From: Microstegium vimineum
Taxonomy: Eukaryota > Streptophyta > Magnoliopsida > Poales > Poaceae
NCBI GenBank assembly: GCA_022036555.1
Contig: CM039141.1
Coordinates: 6,669,773 to 6,733,772, forward strand
Direction: 5' to 3'
DNA: 64,000 nt
This document shows, piece by piece, positions 10,675-23,779 of the stretch (position 1 is the stretch's first letter; every line of letters starts with the position of its first letter). The notes beneath the pieces were generated by a model, which saw only the letters and a program-made list of their open reading frames with translations, had not been told where the DNA came from and searched no databases. Made by a program: the position numbers and the translations under genes.

Positions 10675-10905
10675 TCTGTTCCAAATTATAATTCGTTTGA
10701 CTTTTTTAATCCCAAATTTGATCACTTATCTTATTCCATTTCTTTTTATAAAGCATCACTTCTTTTGTTGATGCTTGCTTATTTAATAAATGCTCTACAA
10801 TAATGACTTAAATTTGATAATGTTTGCATAATTTTTTGAATAAGACGAGTGGTTAAACTTAGGGTCAAAAAAGTCAAACGAATTATAATTTGAAATGGAG
10901 GGAGC
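10672..10905. mobile_element. Stowaway-type MITE with near-perfect inverted ends
   Basis: The left end has CCAAATTATAATTCGTTTGA running into a T-rich run. The right end is its inverse (TCAAACGAATTATAATTTG) followed by AAATGGAGGGAGCA. About 30 bp of the inverted repeat match almost perfectly. The interior is AT-rich and non-coding. Confidence 0.85.
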
Positions 10906-12359
10906 AACTCTTAATTGTTATTTTTCCCGCATAAGACTGACCCGGTAGATTTTCACGTTGATTTCGCGGCCTTGTGTCCTATGACTATGTGTCTCTATAC
11001 CTGCATCAATGAATAAATAGATGACAATTCAAACCATGAAGAGTCAGTTTGATTCCTTTGTTTGTCTCGTCTCATCTTGCCGGGCCATTCTAGCCTTACT
11101 TTGTTATATGGTGAGAGAGAGCGCCAAATTGGGTAGCGTGGGGTACAGAAAAGGTAATAGAGACCCACCTAGCTACATTTATTTTCCTTGCCTGACAAGA
11201 CGAGGCAAGGTTTGGTAAGGATCAAAATGTGCTTGAAATAAACTAAACTTAGGTGACAAATATTACTAGCATGTTACTTGCTACTATATAGACAACAACA
11301 AATCTAGAAAAACGGTGATTCCCATTGATAATGGCATAGTGCATAGCACATGGGTTCTATAAAAACTACCTATAATTAAGACTTCATAGCGATCTTGTAA
11401 ATATTTGACACGCCTTTGGTTACAACTTACAACATACATTGGCACAACTATTTATGAATATAAGTGCTCTCAATTTTAGCATCACAGAGGTCACTCTTCT
11501 CTCACTGTAAAGTTCAGATCATTCCAATACTTGGTGGTGCATTATGCATATATATGACTCCCACTCGGGACATACTTCATGTTTACAAATCACTCAACAT
11601 AGTGGTTGGTTCGGGGGTGCCGCAAATTGGTTTCATGCTCCTAACGTTTCAAATTATAATTTTATGTCAACTTTGTACTACATCAAACCTAACTTAAAAA
11701 ACACAGACATTCACATGTTTAAACAATTGTAGTACCAAAACACACTTCACGAAGAAATTAATAAAAAATAGTTAATAATATAGACATCAGTTAAATTTTT
11801 TATGATCAATTTTTACTTAGGACAAAGTACATAATATAAACTAATATGGAAATGAAAGAAGTACCAATTTATCTGCATGAAGTATGAAATATATCACCCA
11901 TTTCAGGGTGCAATTATACAATTTGCAAACTATATGAAATTTGACCAAATATATATAAAATGATACTACATTTGTCATACTAAATATGTAGTATTAAATT
12001 CATTGTGAAATATATTTATTTGAAGCCATATACTATGATATATTTTCTATAAACTAGTAACTTTATAAAAAAGTTTCACTTTCACCAAATCTATTTTTTC
12101 TAGGGCGAATGTAGTAATATATAAAAAGTTGGAATAATGGAATATCAATTTATATCTGGATTCTAGATTAAGACACTTAGAAACCGGATTAACCTGTTTT
12201 TTTTGGAAGTTATATACACAATCCGCTAATCCATGTTCAAATCTAACGGTTCAGAGTAATCCATTCGAGGAAACAACGACTTTGATCGCTCGTAATGACG
12301 CGGCCGAAGGCTTCCAAATCACGCGTGCCAGCACGCTCGCTGGCACGCTAGCAGGGTAA
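10906..12359. other. SEC31 upstream intergenic DNA
   Basis: This is AT-rich DNA with no supported gene. The part at about 11830-12130 looks like decayed MITE sequence but has no clear terminus. A perfect 10-bp hairpin (arms 12323-12332 and 12339-12348, loop ACGCTC) sits just before the SEC31 leader. Confidence 0.5.
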
Positions 12360-12559
12360 GCGCAAACCCCCCCGCTGTAACCTGATCAGATCCGCAGCGA
12401 TTCGGCAAGTCCCCAACCCCTCTCCCGCCGCATCACCACCACCTCTCTTCTCTCCCCCCTCGGTCTCCAGATCGCCCTCGCAATTCCTCCGTGCAGCGCC
12501 CCTGCCCTGGGCGAGCTAGAGAGCGCGCGCGCGCCCAGATCTGCGCGGTCTCGCCGGCG
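12360..12559 (+). promoter_or_regulatory. Probable SEC31 core promoter and 5' leader
   Basis: No TATA box is seen. A pyrimidine-rich stretch at about 12415-12475 (CCACCTCTCTTCTCTCCCCC) resembles the Y-patch of plant TATA-less promoters. A short GCGCGCGCGC run lies at about 12525 in the likely leader. The start of transcription cannot be fixed from sequence. Confidence 0.4.
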
Positions 12560-15500
12560 ATGGCGTGCATCAAGAGCGCGCAGCGGGCGGCGCTGACGGC
12601 GTTGGCGCCGGACGCTCCGTATCTCGCCGCCGGCACCATGACCGGCGCTGTCGACTTGAGCTTCTCCAACTCCGCCAATATCGAGATCTTCCGCCTCGAC
12701 TTCCAGTCTGACTCCCCGGACCTGCCGCTCGTCGCCTCTGCGCCCGCCCCGGACCGCTTCAACCGCCTCTCCTGGTCACGCCCGGGCGCCGTCGAGGGCG
12801 ATTCCTTCGCGCTCGGACTCCTCGCCGGGGGCCTCAGTGACGGCTCCGTCGCCGTGTGGAATCCGCTGAGCATGATCAGGTCCGGATCCGCCTCCTTCGC
12901 CCCGCTTCGCACTCGAGATCTGCTCCCGTTCTGACTGAATTGCCGCTGTTTCAGCTCCGAGGGGAAAGCGGAGGACGCCATGGTCGCGCGTCTGGAGAAG
13001 CACACAGGGCCGGTAAGTCGCGCGGGGCTGGCTAGTTAGTTTTACGCGCCTGGCGTTCTGACGGGGTTGGCGTCTTGTGCTGATTGCGTTTCTGTTCGTT
13101 CTGCCAGGTTTGTGGACTGGAGTTCAGTGAGCTCACGCCTAATCGGCTCGCTTCTGGAGCTGAGCAGGGGGAGCTTTGCATCTGGGATCTCAAGAACCCT
13201 GTTGAGCCAATTGTGTACCCGCCACTCAAGGTACTTGCAGTTTTGCACAGAGCTTATTGTCATACAAGAGGATTAAGGATTTGCCTGATTGGTTAATGGT
13301 TATTCGTGAGATGCATAGTTTCTGCTACTCACGGCCTGTAATGATTCTGTGGGGCTTTTCATTCCATGGTAAACATGATGTGTGCTTACGATGACCCTAG
13401 CATGATTTTTTTGCCATTGAGTTATATGTAGTAGCAGTCTCATTTTTAATTTTCATTCAGTATGAGCAGAACTGGTTACACTATTTCACGCAGGGATGAA
13501 ACTGGGGGACTTTATGACCTGGATGTTTGTGCTGTGCTACACTAGTCTGTTGACTGCAAACCAAGTTCCCCCCTGTAGATCCTTTAGTTATGTTATCTTA
13601 CTGAGTTTCCATGCTTGTTCTTTCATATGATCGATGGGGGTAGCAGTTAATGAAAAAATAAAGTTGAGGTTTAGGGCACGTGACATAGTTGTAGAACAGG
13701 ATGTATTTGGATATTTCAGTCATATCAATATGTTCTGGCTACATTCTTCTGTTCAACCAATTTTTTTTTTGCATGTAATCATTTTTTAAAATAATTTTAA
13801 CAGAGTGTTGGGTCCCATGCTCAAGCTGAAATCTCTTGTTTATCCTGGAATCCCAAGTTTCAACATATAGTTGCCTCAACTTCAAGTAATGGGATGACAG
13901 GTAAATTAAATTTTGGTTGCTTCTGCAAAAGTTTAGCTATCAGTTACCATCACTTGGAATTCTAATGGTTCTGTCTGACTAATTTTCTTTCCCTACAGTT
14001 GTTTGGGATTTAAGGAACCAGAAACCACTGACTAGGTAATTACAGTAGTTGCTAGAGTTACTTATGCACTTCCAGGATCTCTTTCTGAAACAATCTGTTA
14101 TTTGGATTGATTAATTTGAACTATTGAACAGTTTTTCAGATTCAAATAGAAGGAAATGCTCTGTTCTCCAATGGAATCCAGATATGTCCACCCAGCTGAT
14201 TGTTGCATCAGATGATGACAACTCTCCCTCACTGAGAGTAATTGCCTTTTCTAAATCCCCTTTCATCTATACACCCAATACCCCAAAATAATCTAGTTTA
14301 CATACATTTCTCCTTGTAAGCTCATAGCACCAATAATTAAATAGAAAAAGCTGTTCATTTTCCTTTTGGGCTTCTTTAAATATGACACTTTGTACTTTTT
14401 GAAGAAAAGGGTGGTTATACAGTGATGTTCCATCAAGTTCACATCACACACTCATTCTATTAAATGATTTTTTCGTTTTGGTCAATATCACTGCTGATAG
14501 ACTATTTTCACAGGTTTGGGATGTGAGGAAGACCATTTCGCCAGTAAGAGAATTTGTTGGCCATTCAAAAGGTATAATTTCTCTCACGAATCTTCTTTGT
14601 TTCCCATCTATTGCTTGCCAATGTACACAAATTGCACGCACTTATTACTATATTGATGTATTTCTTTTGAGCAGGTGTAATTGCTATGTCGTGGTGCCCT
14701 TATGATAGTTCATTCTTGCTTACATGTTCGAAAGACAATAGAACAATTTGCTGGGATACTGTTAGTGGAGAGGTATATGACAACTTAAACATCTAAAAGC
14801 AAATTGCAGAGATATATTATGTTCTTATTTTCTGAAACATTTTTTTTCTCTTACCATGCCCTTTTCATTTTGTTATTTGTTACAGATTATTAGTGAACTA
14901 CCCGCAAGTGCTAATTGGAACTTTGACCTTCACTGGTACCGGAAAATACCAGGTGTCATTGCAGCATCTTCATTTGATGGGAAAATTGGCATATACAACC
15001 TAGAGGTAATGATGCTTATATTTTTCCCACTTGGGTTTCATTTGATGTGGGTTTGAATATATACTTCAACTTCCTTATACTCAGAACTGTGATCCAGCTT
15101 TTGAGACCTGGTCTAGGATTTCCTAATTTACTGTGTTAAAAGTATTATTTGTTGCATAGGTCGATAGTGCTGTATAAGTCATTGGTATCATTTAAGTAAG
15201 ACATTTTAGTGCTGTTTCTCTTAATTTACAGCTGGAGAGTATTATGCTAATGTTTCTGTCATAAAGTGTTAAAGAGCGCATGCCACTTTGATTTGTCATT
15301 GGCGACAGCCGACAGCTGAGCATGCCAATGCTTCTGTTTCGGTTGGGTTTGTGACCTCGAAAATGTGCGATTAGGGCAAAAAAGTTCACTAATAGAATTG
15401 ATTATCAGACTTGAAGCACATAGTGTATTGGGGGGGGGGGGGGGGGTTTAGGGTTTGTAGAGGAAGCCAACTGTTTTGCAAACTTTTTTTTTTTTTGGTT

Positions 15501-18500
15501 AACTTCTGTGCTATCGGGATGATTTGTTTTGCTCGGAAATCAATAAATCACAGGGTGTTCCAACATAAACCTATGACCGCGTTTGATGTGGCCTCAAAAG
15601 AGTGAGAGGACATAATGCTTAGAATTCTATAACCGTTTCTAGTTTGTACTACTGTCATGTAACATTGTTCCAACTGCCCTGGGTACAGATTTATGTTCTT
15701 GTTTGCTTGTTTTATTTCTTCCCTGGCAGAGCTCCATTCTTTGTGCTTAAAAAAAAAACATTTTGGTCCCTTCCTATGTACTACCGCTTTGAAGATTTTC
15801 CACCCATACTGCCAGCACAAGTGCCTAACTTAATAGTAAATACACGTAGCAACCTAGCTAGCATGTTCTTCTACTGCAGTATTACCTACCAGGCTACGAG
15901 GGGCTACTGTTATGATCGGCAAGACTTATGCTAGGCGCAATACAGGTGGCTGAGCCACATTAGGTAGCATAAGAGGTTAAGTTGGTTAAGGTCTTAGAGT
16001 TTGGTTGAGTCAGTTAAGAGTCCTAGAAGATATTATAGATAAGTTAAGAGTCCTATTCAGATTAGGGAAGGAAGAGTCCTATTCAGATTAGGGAAGGAGT
16101 CAAGTTGAATTAGGAAAGGAGTCTGTAAGAGGGAACTATAAATCCCCAACTTAATATCGAATAGAACAGCCTGGGATTGTGCCTTATTTGACACCCTTGG
16201 GTGCCCAGCGTCCTTCCTGTCTCTCTCTCGCGATCTTCCGATCACGCCGCCACGGCTCCAGCCCGCCGCCCTCGCAAGCTCCTGCGCCCTCAGCTCTCTC
16301 CACCATACAACCTCCGTAGCAAGGCTAACTTGGTATCAGAGACCTCGTCGGTCATGTCTTCGGCCGCCTCCACCACAGATTCCGCACCGACCACCCCGGT
16401 CACCTCCGCACTGATCCCGACCACGGGGGTCTCGCTGCCGCTGGTGAACCCCACCGCCGGCACAACTGGGTTCGCTCCCCCGCAGCAGGGACCGGCCACG
16501 TTGGACTCCATCGCAGCGGCGATCGCCAACATACAGCTCCAGGTATCCGCCATGAACAGCCATCTGGCTTCGCAGGGAGTGCGCCTCTCGGCCCTGGACG
16601 GCCAGCCTGCGTTTCCGCAATTTGGACTGGCCGGTTTTTGGGGGCATCCCGCCGCTACCAGTAACGTCCACGCCGCTGATCACGGAGATCGCGGCAAGCA
16701 CAGGGGACTCCGCCGGCTCGACATCAACATCCTTGCCACAGCCGGCCTACGGATCCCAGCAATTGCTGCCGGCGCCGCTGCAATCGACGGGCCTGCCGAT
16801 CACCCAGGTCAAGTTCCCGACCCCAGTGGAGCAGTCAAAAGGGTCTGTGAATGTGTGTGCATGTGGAAGGAATGAGGTGGGCATAGTGGGATAGAAGCGA
16901 TATAGTTTTGAATGTAGATCTCACAGTAAGGTGAGAACGTGTGGCGCAAGGTCCATGAATGTCTGGAGAGAACAGTTGACAAGCTATTTAGAGATCCAAA
17001 TCAACCTTATATGATTTGAGTGTGTGTGGGTGGGGGTGCTGAAGGTTAAGTGATGTGAATTGGAAGGATTAATCTACTACTACGATTGTGCGTCTAAGGT
17101 TGACTAAACGGGTCATCAAGCCTCTAAGCTCCACCTTAAGATTCTCTTTTGAATTGGGTCTTGTTAGTAAAAGTTGAGCCGGGACTAGGCTGACTGATTC
17201 AGCTCGATTATAATCATATCTTTTGTGCACATATAGTTGACAACTGAATTTCCTCATTTATTTGTTCAGTGTGAATTAAATTTATGCTTGATACTTTTGC
17301 ATCGTATTAAATGAGTTGTTTGGTCGCACCGGGTTTATTTTATCCAATTTCTTCCTTCATCACTAGTATACGTGGGTCCACACTTTCGTGTTTGCTGTTT
17401 GCATAATGAATACAAATTATTTAGTCCCTTTATTTATTTATTTATTTATTGTCTTTTACAGTTCTCTGGTCTTTATGCGGCTGGTGATGCTGTTGGTGCC
17501 CCAGGTGAATTTTGCTTAAGTTCTGCGATAATTAGATATATATTCAGTTAGATTATTGCTTCTGGTTTTGTGTACAGCCCTTGCATCATCTTAAAGCACT
17601 CTTCAACAATATTGGCCTTGATCCATCATTCATAACAAGGACAATGTGATGTTTCTTTCTATGACAATGCCCTTTATATCGGATTTGATTTATGTTTGAG
17701 ATTATTACTGGTGGGTTTATTTCCCTGGCGCATTACGGTCTGTTAACTGTTCTAGATACTATTTAGCCTTTATTTGGTGAGCTGGGTTAGTTGTGGTGAC
17801 CATTTGATTAAGATTGCTCTATATAAGACTATAACTAGTCTGTAAGCACCGAATCATCTATTTTTTCACTCTACAGAGTACCAATTGTACAGCCTTACCA
17901 GTTAGTCACTAATTATACTTGCGTGCATACCTTTTCTGTGATACGATTTGTCTGATAAGAATTAAATTATGCTCAGCGCGTCCTAGGGCTCCGGCTCCAA
18001 AATGGTTGAAATGCCCCACTGGTGCATCTTTTGGATTCGGTGGTAAACTTGTTTCTTTCCATCCGGTGGCACCCACCCAAGGTGCACAAGCATCTACATC
18101 TGAGGTAAGTATTCTTTATCAGTGCCCTGTTTTCTGCTCCTCTTCAAGTTCCTGTGTCTATATTATGTTTTTTTATAGGTGAATGTACACAATTTGGTGA
18201 TTGAGCAAAGTCTGGTGAGCCGATCGACTGAATTTGAAGCTGCTATTCAGAATGGTGACAAAAGTTCGCTGCGTGCTCTGTGTGAAAAAAAATCACAAGA
18301 ATCTTTGTATGTACTTCTCCTTTAGTAGAACTACTCCTGACGTTTGCATGGCGACTAACTTTATGCTGTGCATGTTTGCTCAGATCTGACGAGGAGAGAG
18401 AAACATGGGGCTTCTTAAGGGTTATGTTTGAGGACGGGGATTTTGCAAGGACAAAATTGCTTGCTCATCTTGGCTTCGAACCACCTCAGGCACCACCTGC

Positions 18501-21500
18501 AAGTTCAACTGATGAATTGAGCCAAACATTGGCAGATACACTTAATCTTGATCATGCCACAGTAACTGATAATACAGATGCCCAGTTTCTTATTGATAAT
18601 GGGGATGATTTCTTCAACAATCCTCAACCTTCAGAGGCTAGTTTGGCTGAAGAATCAGTTTCTACAAATGGGCAACAGATAGAGCAGGAAATGCCTGGAG
18701 ATGTTGTGCCGTCAGATCCATCAATTGACAAAAGCATTCAACATGCATTGGTGGTCGGAGACTACAAAGGGGCAGTTAATCAGTGTCTTGCTGCGAATCG
18801 TATGGCTGATGCTTTGGTTATAGCCCATGCCGGTGGTTCTGCACTCTGGGAAAGTACAAGAAATCATTATCTTAAGAACAGTATCTCGCCCTACTTAAAG
18901 GTTTCATTTTATTCTCGCTTTTGAATATATGCATTTATCTGCACATAGTATTTTTCACAATCACCATTATTTATTGTTATACTGTTTCAAGTATAGGTTG
19001 TCTCTGCTATGGTGGGCAATGATTTAATGAGTTTTGTGAGTACTTGGCCACTAAGTTCATGGAAGGAAACTCTTGCTCTGCTTTGCACAGTAAGTGCACT
19101 ACAGTTCATTTTTTGTTCAGTCAGTTTGTGTTTTCTTTTGCCATGTCTTCTCATCTAGAATTACCTTGATGGTGATTTGACTGGTTTTAACTTTCAAGCT
19201 TTGATAGATGGGTCCTAAAGTGTTATTGCATTTTTATTCTTTGCTAAGTTGTTTATGTTCATCATAAATTGAACGGATTTGGACGCTGTCCAGTCTGATG
19301 TGTTTTTAGCACCATGTTGGCCCTAATTATGAAAATTAGTTCAATAGAAATATAGTTGGCATTTTTGAAACTTATTGCTCAGGCCTGGCCTGGTTCATTA
19401 TTTGGGTGCCCATGTAATGGATGGTGTCAAAGGCTCAAACCAGGGTAGCAGAGTTAAAAACCATAACAGGTAATCTGATTTGCACACATGAGGACTGACC
19501 ACCATGTTTTTTGATGGGGGCTGGATGCTTGAACTAATGCTGGACGTCTTACAGAGGATAAGCTGTATTATCTGACCAGCCTGCAAAACATAATTTTGTC
19601 CAAACTCTGTCAAGCTGTAAATAGAAATATTCTGGTACAAACTTTATTTACCCGCAGTTTATTAGATTGTTGTTTAGAAAATTGTTTCTCTAACCAGTGG
19701 ACTGGCTGCTGTCTCAGTGAAACAGTCTGTTAGCTGGATTGATGACTTCTCATATTCGTTATCTATGGTATAAATTTGATATGAGCTTGTTTATGAAATC
19801 TAACTTAATTGTGAACTCGAAACAGTTTGCACGGAAAGAGGAGTGGCATGTTTTGTGTGACACGCTTGCGTCTAGGCTTCTGAACGTCGGAGATACGCTA
19901 GCTGCAACCCTTTGTTATATTTGTGCTGGAAATATTGATAAAGCTGTTGAAATATGGTCCCGCACCTTGAAATCTGAAGATGGTGGGAAGACTTATGTTG
20001 ATCTTCTCCAGGTACAGTTGTATAATAGGATTTCACATTTTATAGCATTGCTCCCAAACAGTTCCTAATTGACTACTGTGGAAATGCAGGATTTGATGGA
20101 AAAAACCATTACTCTTGCCCTTGCTACGGGCCACAAGAGATTTAGCGCGTCACTGTCTAAGCTTATTGAGAACTATGCTGAGTTGCTGGCTAGTCAAGGT
20201 CTTCTTAAAACTGCAATGGAGTATTTAAAACTGTTGGGGTCAGATGAACATTCGCATGAGCTGGCAATTTTGCGAGATCGAATTGCATGTTCTACAGAAG
20301 GTAGCTCCAAACTTTTATCAGTTAATTTTGTCTTCTGTTCTGTCTTTCATTGGTTTGAAGTTTTTTGATCCATTTTTTCCGGTCTATATTTTTTTTTGAA
20401 CTTAATGGGTTCTGTATTTCCGTTGGTGCCTGTGCATATTGAAAAGTACCAGCCATCTCACACCTTGCACCACTGGTCCCATTTAATACTGTAATGTAAA
20501 GTTGGTTTTCATCCTGTTATGTTTGATGTTTCTAATTGTTATTTACCACCCAATATCTCACTACTTCATTCATCTTTTGCTAGCCTTCCATGCAATAACC
20601 TTGAGCATCTATCCAGAATTTGTACATCTAAAATCTGTATAGCAACATTACATTATCCTTTTTTCCTTATATTTGTTTATTTTTTTGTTGTTGCTTACAT
20701 GCAAATGAAGTATTCCTTGGTTAAATTTGGTGTATCGGCTTAATTTCTCCTTTAGCATGTACGCTGTGAATATTCACATTTGAACTTGCAGCAACTGTCT
20801 TTTGTTTCTTTTTTTTGTATCCAGAATAAAGTCACTTTTCTTCATTCTACTGTCCTAAAATATTGTTAATTACACATGAATTTTATATCATAGTATTTAC
20901 TAGAGTTTTATTGTGCAGAGAACGATAATGCTAGGAGTTCTGTTTCTGAAAGCACCACTCCTAACCCCTATGCCACAAATCAACCTTATACCACCCCAGA
21001 CCATTCTCAGAATGTTTACCAGGTTCCCTCTTGTACCATCATCTCATATTTCAAATTTTGTCATTTTATTTACCAGTTCAATGTTTGCCACTAAAATACT
21101 CCCTAACAAATGTGCCGTTTTAGGTTTTCTTTCGGTCAAGATTTACATTGTAATATTCATGTTGCTAGGTTATTCATGTTGCTAGGTTCTTCATCATAAA
21201 AATAATTTCACAATATTTGAACATATTTATTTAAAATGTCATATTCTCATAGAAACTAAAGTCAAAGTGTCATCTTGTAAGGCTGTGACAATGTCTTAAA
21301 TGTCAAACATTTGTGATCAATGGGAGTGGCATTTTTGTTATATTGATTTTGTACTATAATATTCTGACCACTGCTAACAGCAGGTACCTCAACCATACAA
21401 TGTACCAAGTAATACATATTCAGAAGCTTACCCACAACAACCTGCTGGAGCCTATGGATACAACAACCCATACCAACCTCAACAACAAACCAATATGTTT

Positions 21501-23120
21501 GTTCCACCTAGCACACCTGCCAACCCTCAGGTATTTGTGATTCAGGAAATCATTTTTTATTTGTTTAGCATAACATGTACGTGAACAACCCTATAGGCCA
21601 GTTGTGCTTTGAGAAGCTTCTCAGTGGTTTGCAATACGAGTGTCCAGTTCGTTACACTGAGTATTTGGTACATTATGTAGGATTTTTTGAACTTACATCC
21701 TGCCTCACACTCTCACTTGCACGCCCTTGTGCCATTTTAGACAGTGCAAAATAGAAAATATTTGGTTTCCTTTGGTTTTGGTGCTGTGTTTGAACAAAAG
21801 AAATGTAAGTGTTGGATATATTGGCGGTATGTCTGAACATGTAGGCCCCATGATTTATTGAAGTTTTTCTTGCTCAAGTATCTGCTACTCTTGAGTTTTG
21901 ATGACCAGCAGAATTTCGCATCATCTGAAGTTAATGAGCATTTTTTGTTTTTTCCATTTAAAGCAATGCAAAATTATTACACTTTGTTTTGACATTTTTT
22001 GCAGCAACAGCCAGGCCCTTCACCTGTACCAGTGTCTCAGCAAACAGTGAAGGCATTTACTCCTGCGAACCCAACTGGTCTAAAAAATCCGGGACAATAT
22101 CAGCAACCTAATAGCTTAGGTTCCCAGCTTTACACGGTAGGTATACTGGTGAGTTATATTTACTAGTATTTCTGTGATATGAGTTACAAACTGGTCTCTC
22201 TGGTCTTAACAGGGTGCTGCAAATCAACCATATTCTTCTGGACCATCTGCTCCTTATCCAAGTGGACCTCCAACAGCATTTCATCAGCCTGTATCACCTG
22301 TTCAATATCAGACTGCTGCTCCACCAGTATCTTCTTTTGGTCCGAGCGCCCCTGTACCGGGAACAGCCCCTAACCAGATGTTTCCCCATTCTGCTGCCAC
22401 TAACTCAACTTCCAGGTTTACGCCATCAAACAATCAAAGCTTTGCTCCAAGGCCAGGTTTAAGTCCTGCACAGCCCTCAAGTCCGACACAGGTGCAGGCA
22501 CAGCCAGCTCCTCCTGCACCTTCCCCGACTGTGCAGACGGCTGATACGACAAAAGTGTCTGGTATGTCCAATTTAGATGCAAGGCTTCCACCTTTTTGCT
22601 GTTAGACCATGTTGTGTCACTTGTTATATTCTTGTTTCATATGAATACCTGACACTCCTGTCTTTGCAGCTGAGCTGAGACATGTTATTGGTACACTAAC
22701 CAGACTATTCGATGAGACGTCCAAAGCTCTGGGAGGATCACAAGCTACTCAAGCAAAAAAGCGTGAAATTGAGGACAATTCAAGGAAAATAGGGGGATTA
22801 TTTTCAAAACTAAATAGTGGCGACATATCACCAAATGTTTCATCAAAACTCATTCAATTGTGCAGTGCAATTGATGCTAGTGATTTTGTCAATGCGATGC
22901 AACTCCAGGTAGATTGGACGGTTGATTTTTTAGGTTTTGTAGTGTCTTCTCCATTTTCTTTTGAAAGTTTGGATACCAGCTCTTCCTTTACTCCTAACTC
23001 TTTGCAACTGCACAATGTTGGTGTCAGGTACAATTGACAACAAGTGACTGGGATGAGTGCAACTTCTGGCTTGCGGCATTGAAGCGTATGATCAAGACGA
23101 GGCAGAATTTCAGAATGTAA
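12560..23120 (+). CDS. SEC31: COPII outer-coat protein SEC31 (1128 aa, 22 coding exons)
   Basis: SEC31 pairs with SEC13 to form the outer cage of COPII vesicles budding from ER exit sites. Coding exons: 12560-12879, 12955-13012, 13108-13230, 13804-13900, 13999-14035, 14132-14237, 14514-14571, 14675-14772, 14886-15005, 17462-17504, 17977-18104, 18179-18306, 18384-18900, 18997-19089, 19826-20011, 20090-20300, 20919-21022, 21384-21530, 22005-22136, 22213-22561, 22670-22908 and 23028-23120. The sum is 3387 nt, a clean frame, and all borders are GT-AG. Residues 1 to about 350 form WD40 repeats (LCIWDLKNP, VVWDLRNQ, VWDVRKT, ICWDTVSGE). About 390-775 is the alpha-solenoid (HALVVGDYKGAVNQCLAANR, LCYICAGNIDKAVEIW). 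About 775-1018 is the Pro/Gln-rich linker, and 1019-1128 the SRA1-like C-terminal domain. The length fits plant SEC31. Intron 9 is enlarged to 2.46 kb by a retrotransposon fragment. The start ATG 12560 gives the family-typical MACIKSAQRAA. Confidence 0.97.
15909..16850 (+). mobile_element. 5' part of an LTR retrotransposon inside SEC31 intron 9
   Basis: An LTR-like stretch begins near TGTTATGATCGGC (about 15909) and runs to about 16325. It has repeated GAGTCCTATTCAGATTAGGG units and a TATAAATCC box near 16137. TGGTATCAGAGAC at about 16331-16343 matches the primer-binding site for initiator tRNA-Met. A gag start follows (MSSAASTTDSAPTTPVTSAL from 16354, then a leading coil SIAAAIANIQLQVSAMNSHL), with a frameshift near 16635 before GGIPPLPVTSTPLITE. 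The element is truncated after about ITQVKFPTPVEQ; no pol or second LTR is present. The gypsy or copia class was not decided. It lies in the sense direction of the host gene. Confidence 0.75.
16851..17461. other. Rest of SEC31 intron 9
   Basis: This is unrecognised sequence between the truncated retroelement and exon 10. It has a (TATT)n run just before the acceptor. No open frame or element end was seen. Confidence 0.6.
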
Positions 23121-23560
23121 ACCTTGTGCCCGTCTCCTGCAGCCAGTTCTGTACACACCTTTTCTGCTGCTTGCCAGGACTGATAGTGTTAGCAGTTCAG
23201 AGGGTTCGCCAGCACAGCGGTGTTATCCTGCTTCTTTGTTATCGGCTCTTGATTCTGCCAAGGCGTGTTGGTGAAATTGGTCTGATACTTTAGTTCTCTT
23301 ATACATTTTGATAATAGTTTTGGTTTTCGACATCTGCTGTAAGGTCACCTGGTCCTGGGTTGTTGGTTATTCTGAATGGTAATTGTAAGAGGCTACATAG
23401 TCTGTTATAGCTGGTGGATCACCTTTTTTATTTTTTGCACTTAGAATTCGTTTGGTCGGACATTCGAAGAACTCTAGATGGTTAATACGAGTGACAGTGA
23501 CTTGTTTTTTTTGGTACTGTCAGCAGAAATCAATAAATTTCTGTAATCTTGAATCTGTAT
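23121..23560 (+). other. SEC31 3' UTR with probable polyadenylation signal
   Basis: A CAATAAAT motif at about 23530, following a T-rich run, is the likely near-upstream polyadenylation element. This gives a 3' UTR of roughly 430 nt. The true cleavage site needs transcript data. Confidence 0.45.
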
Positions 23561-23779
23561 GAGTGTATGGCTGTATTGCCTGTTGGATTTGCGGGTTGTG
23601 CTCTTCGCGTAGACCTTTTTCTGGTTTACATGTGGTCACGGCGGCTTACTATTGTCATTCAGTTCTGCGGCAAGTTGTTTCTTTCGTTGCGGTCATTAGA
23701 GCTTGCCGAACTGACTAATCAAATCGAGCTCGTGCGTGAGTCGTTGAACATTGAGAATATAAATGATGAATAATGGTTG

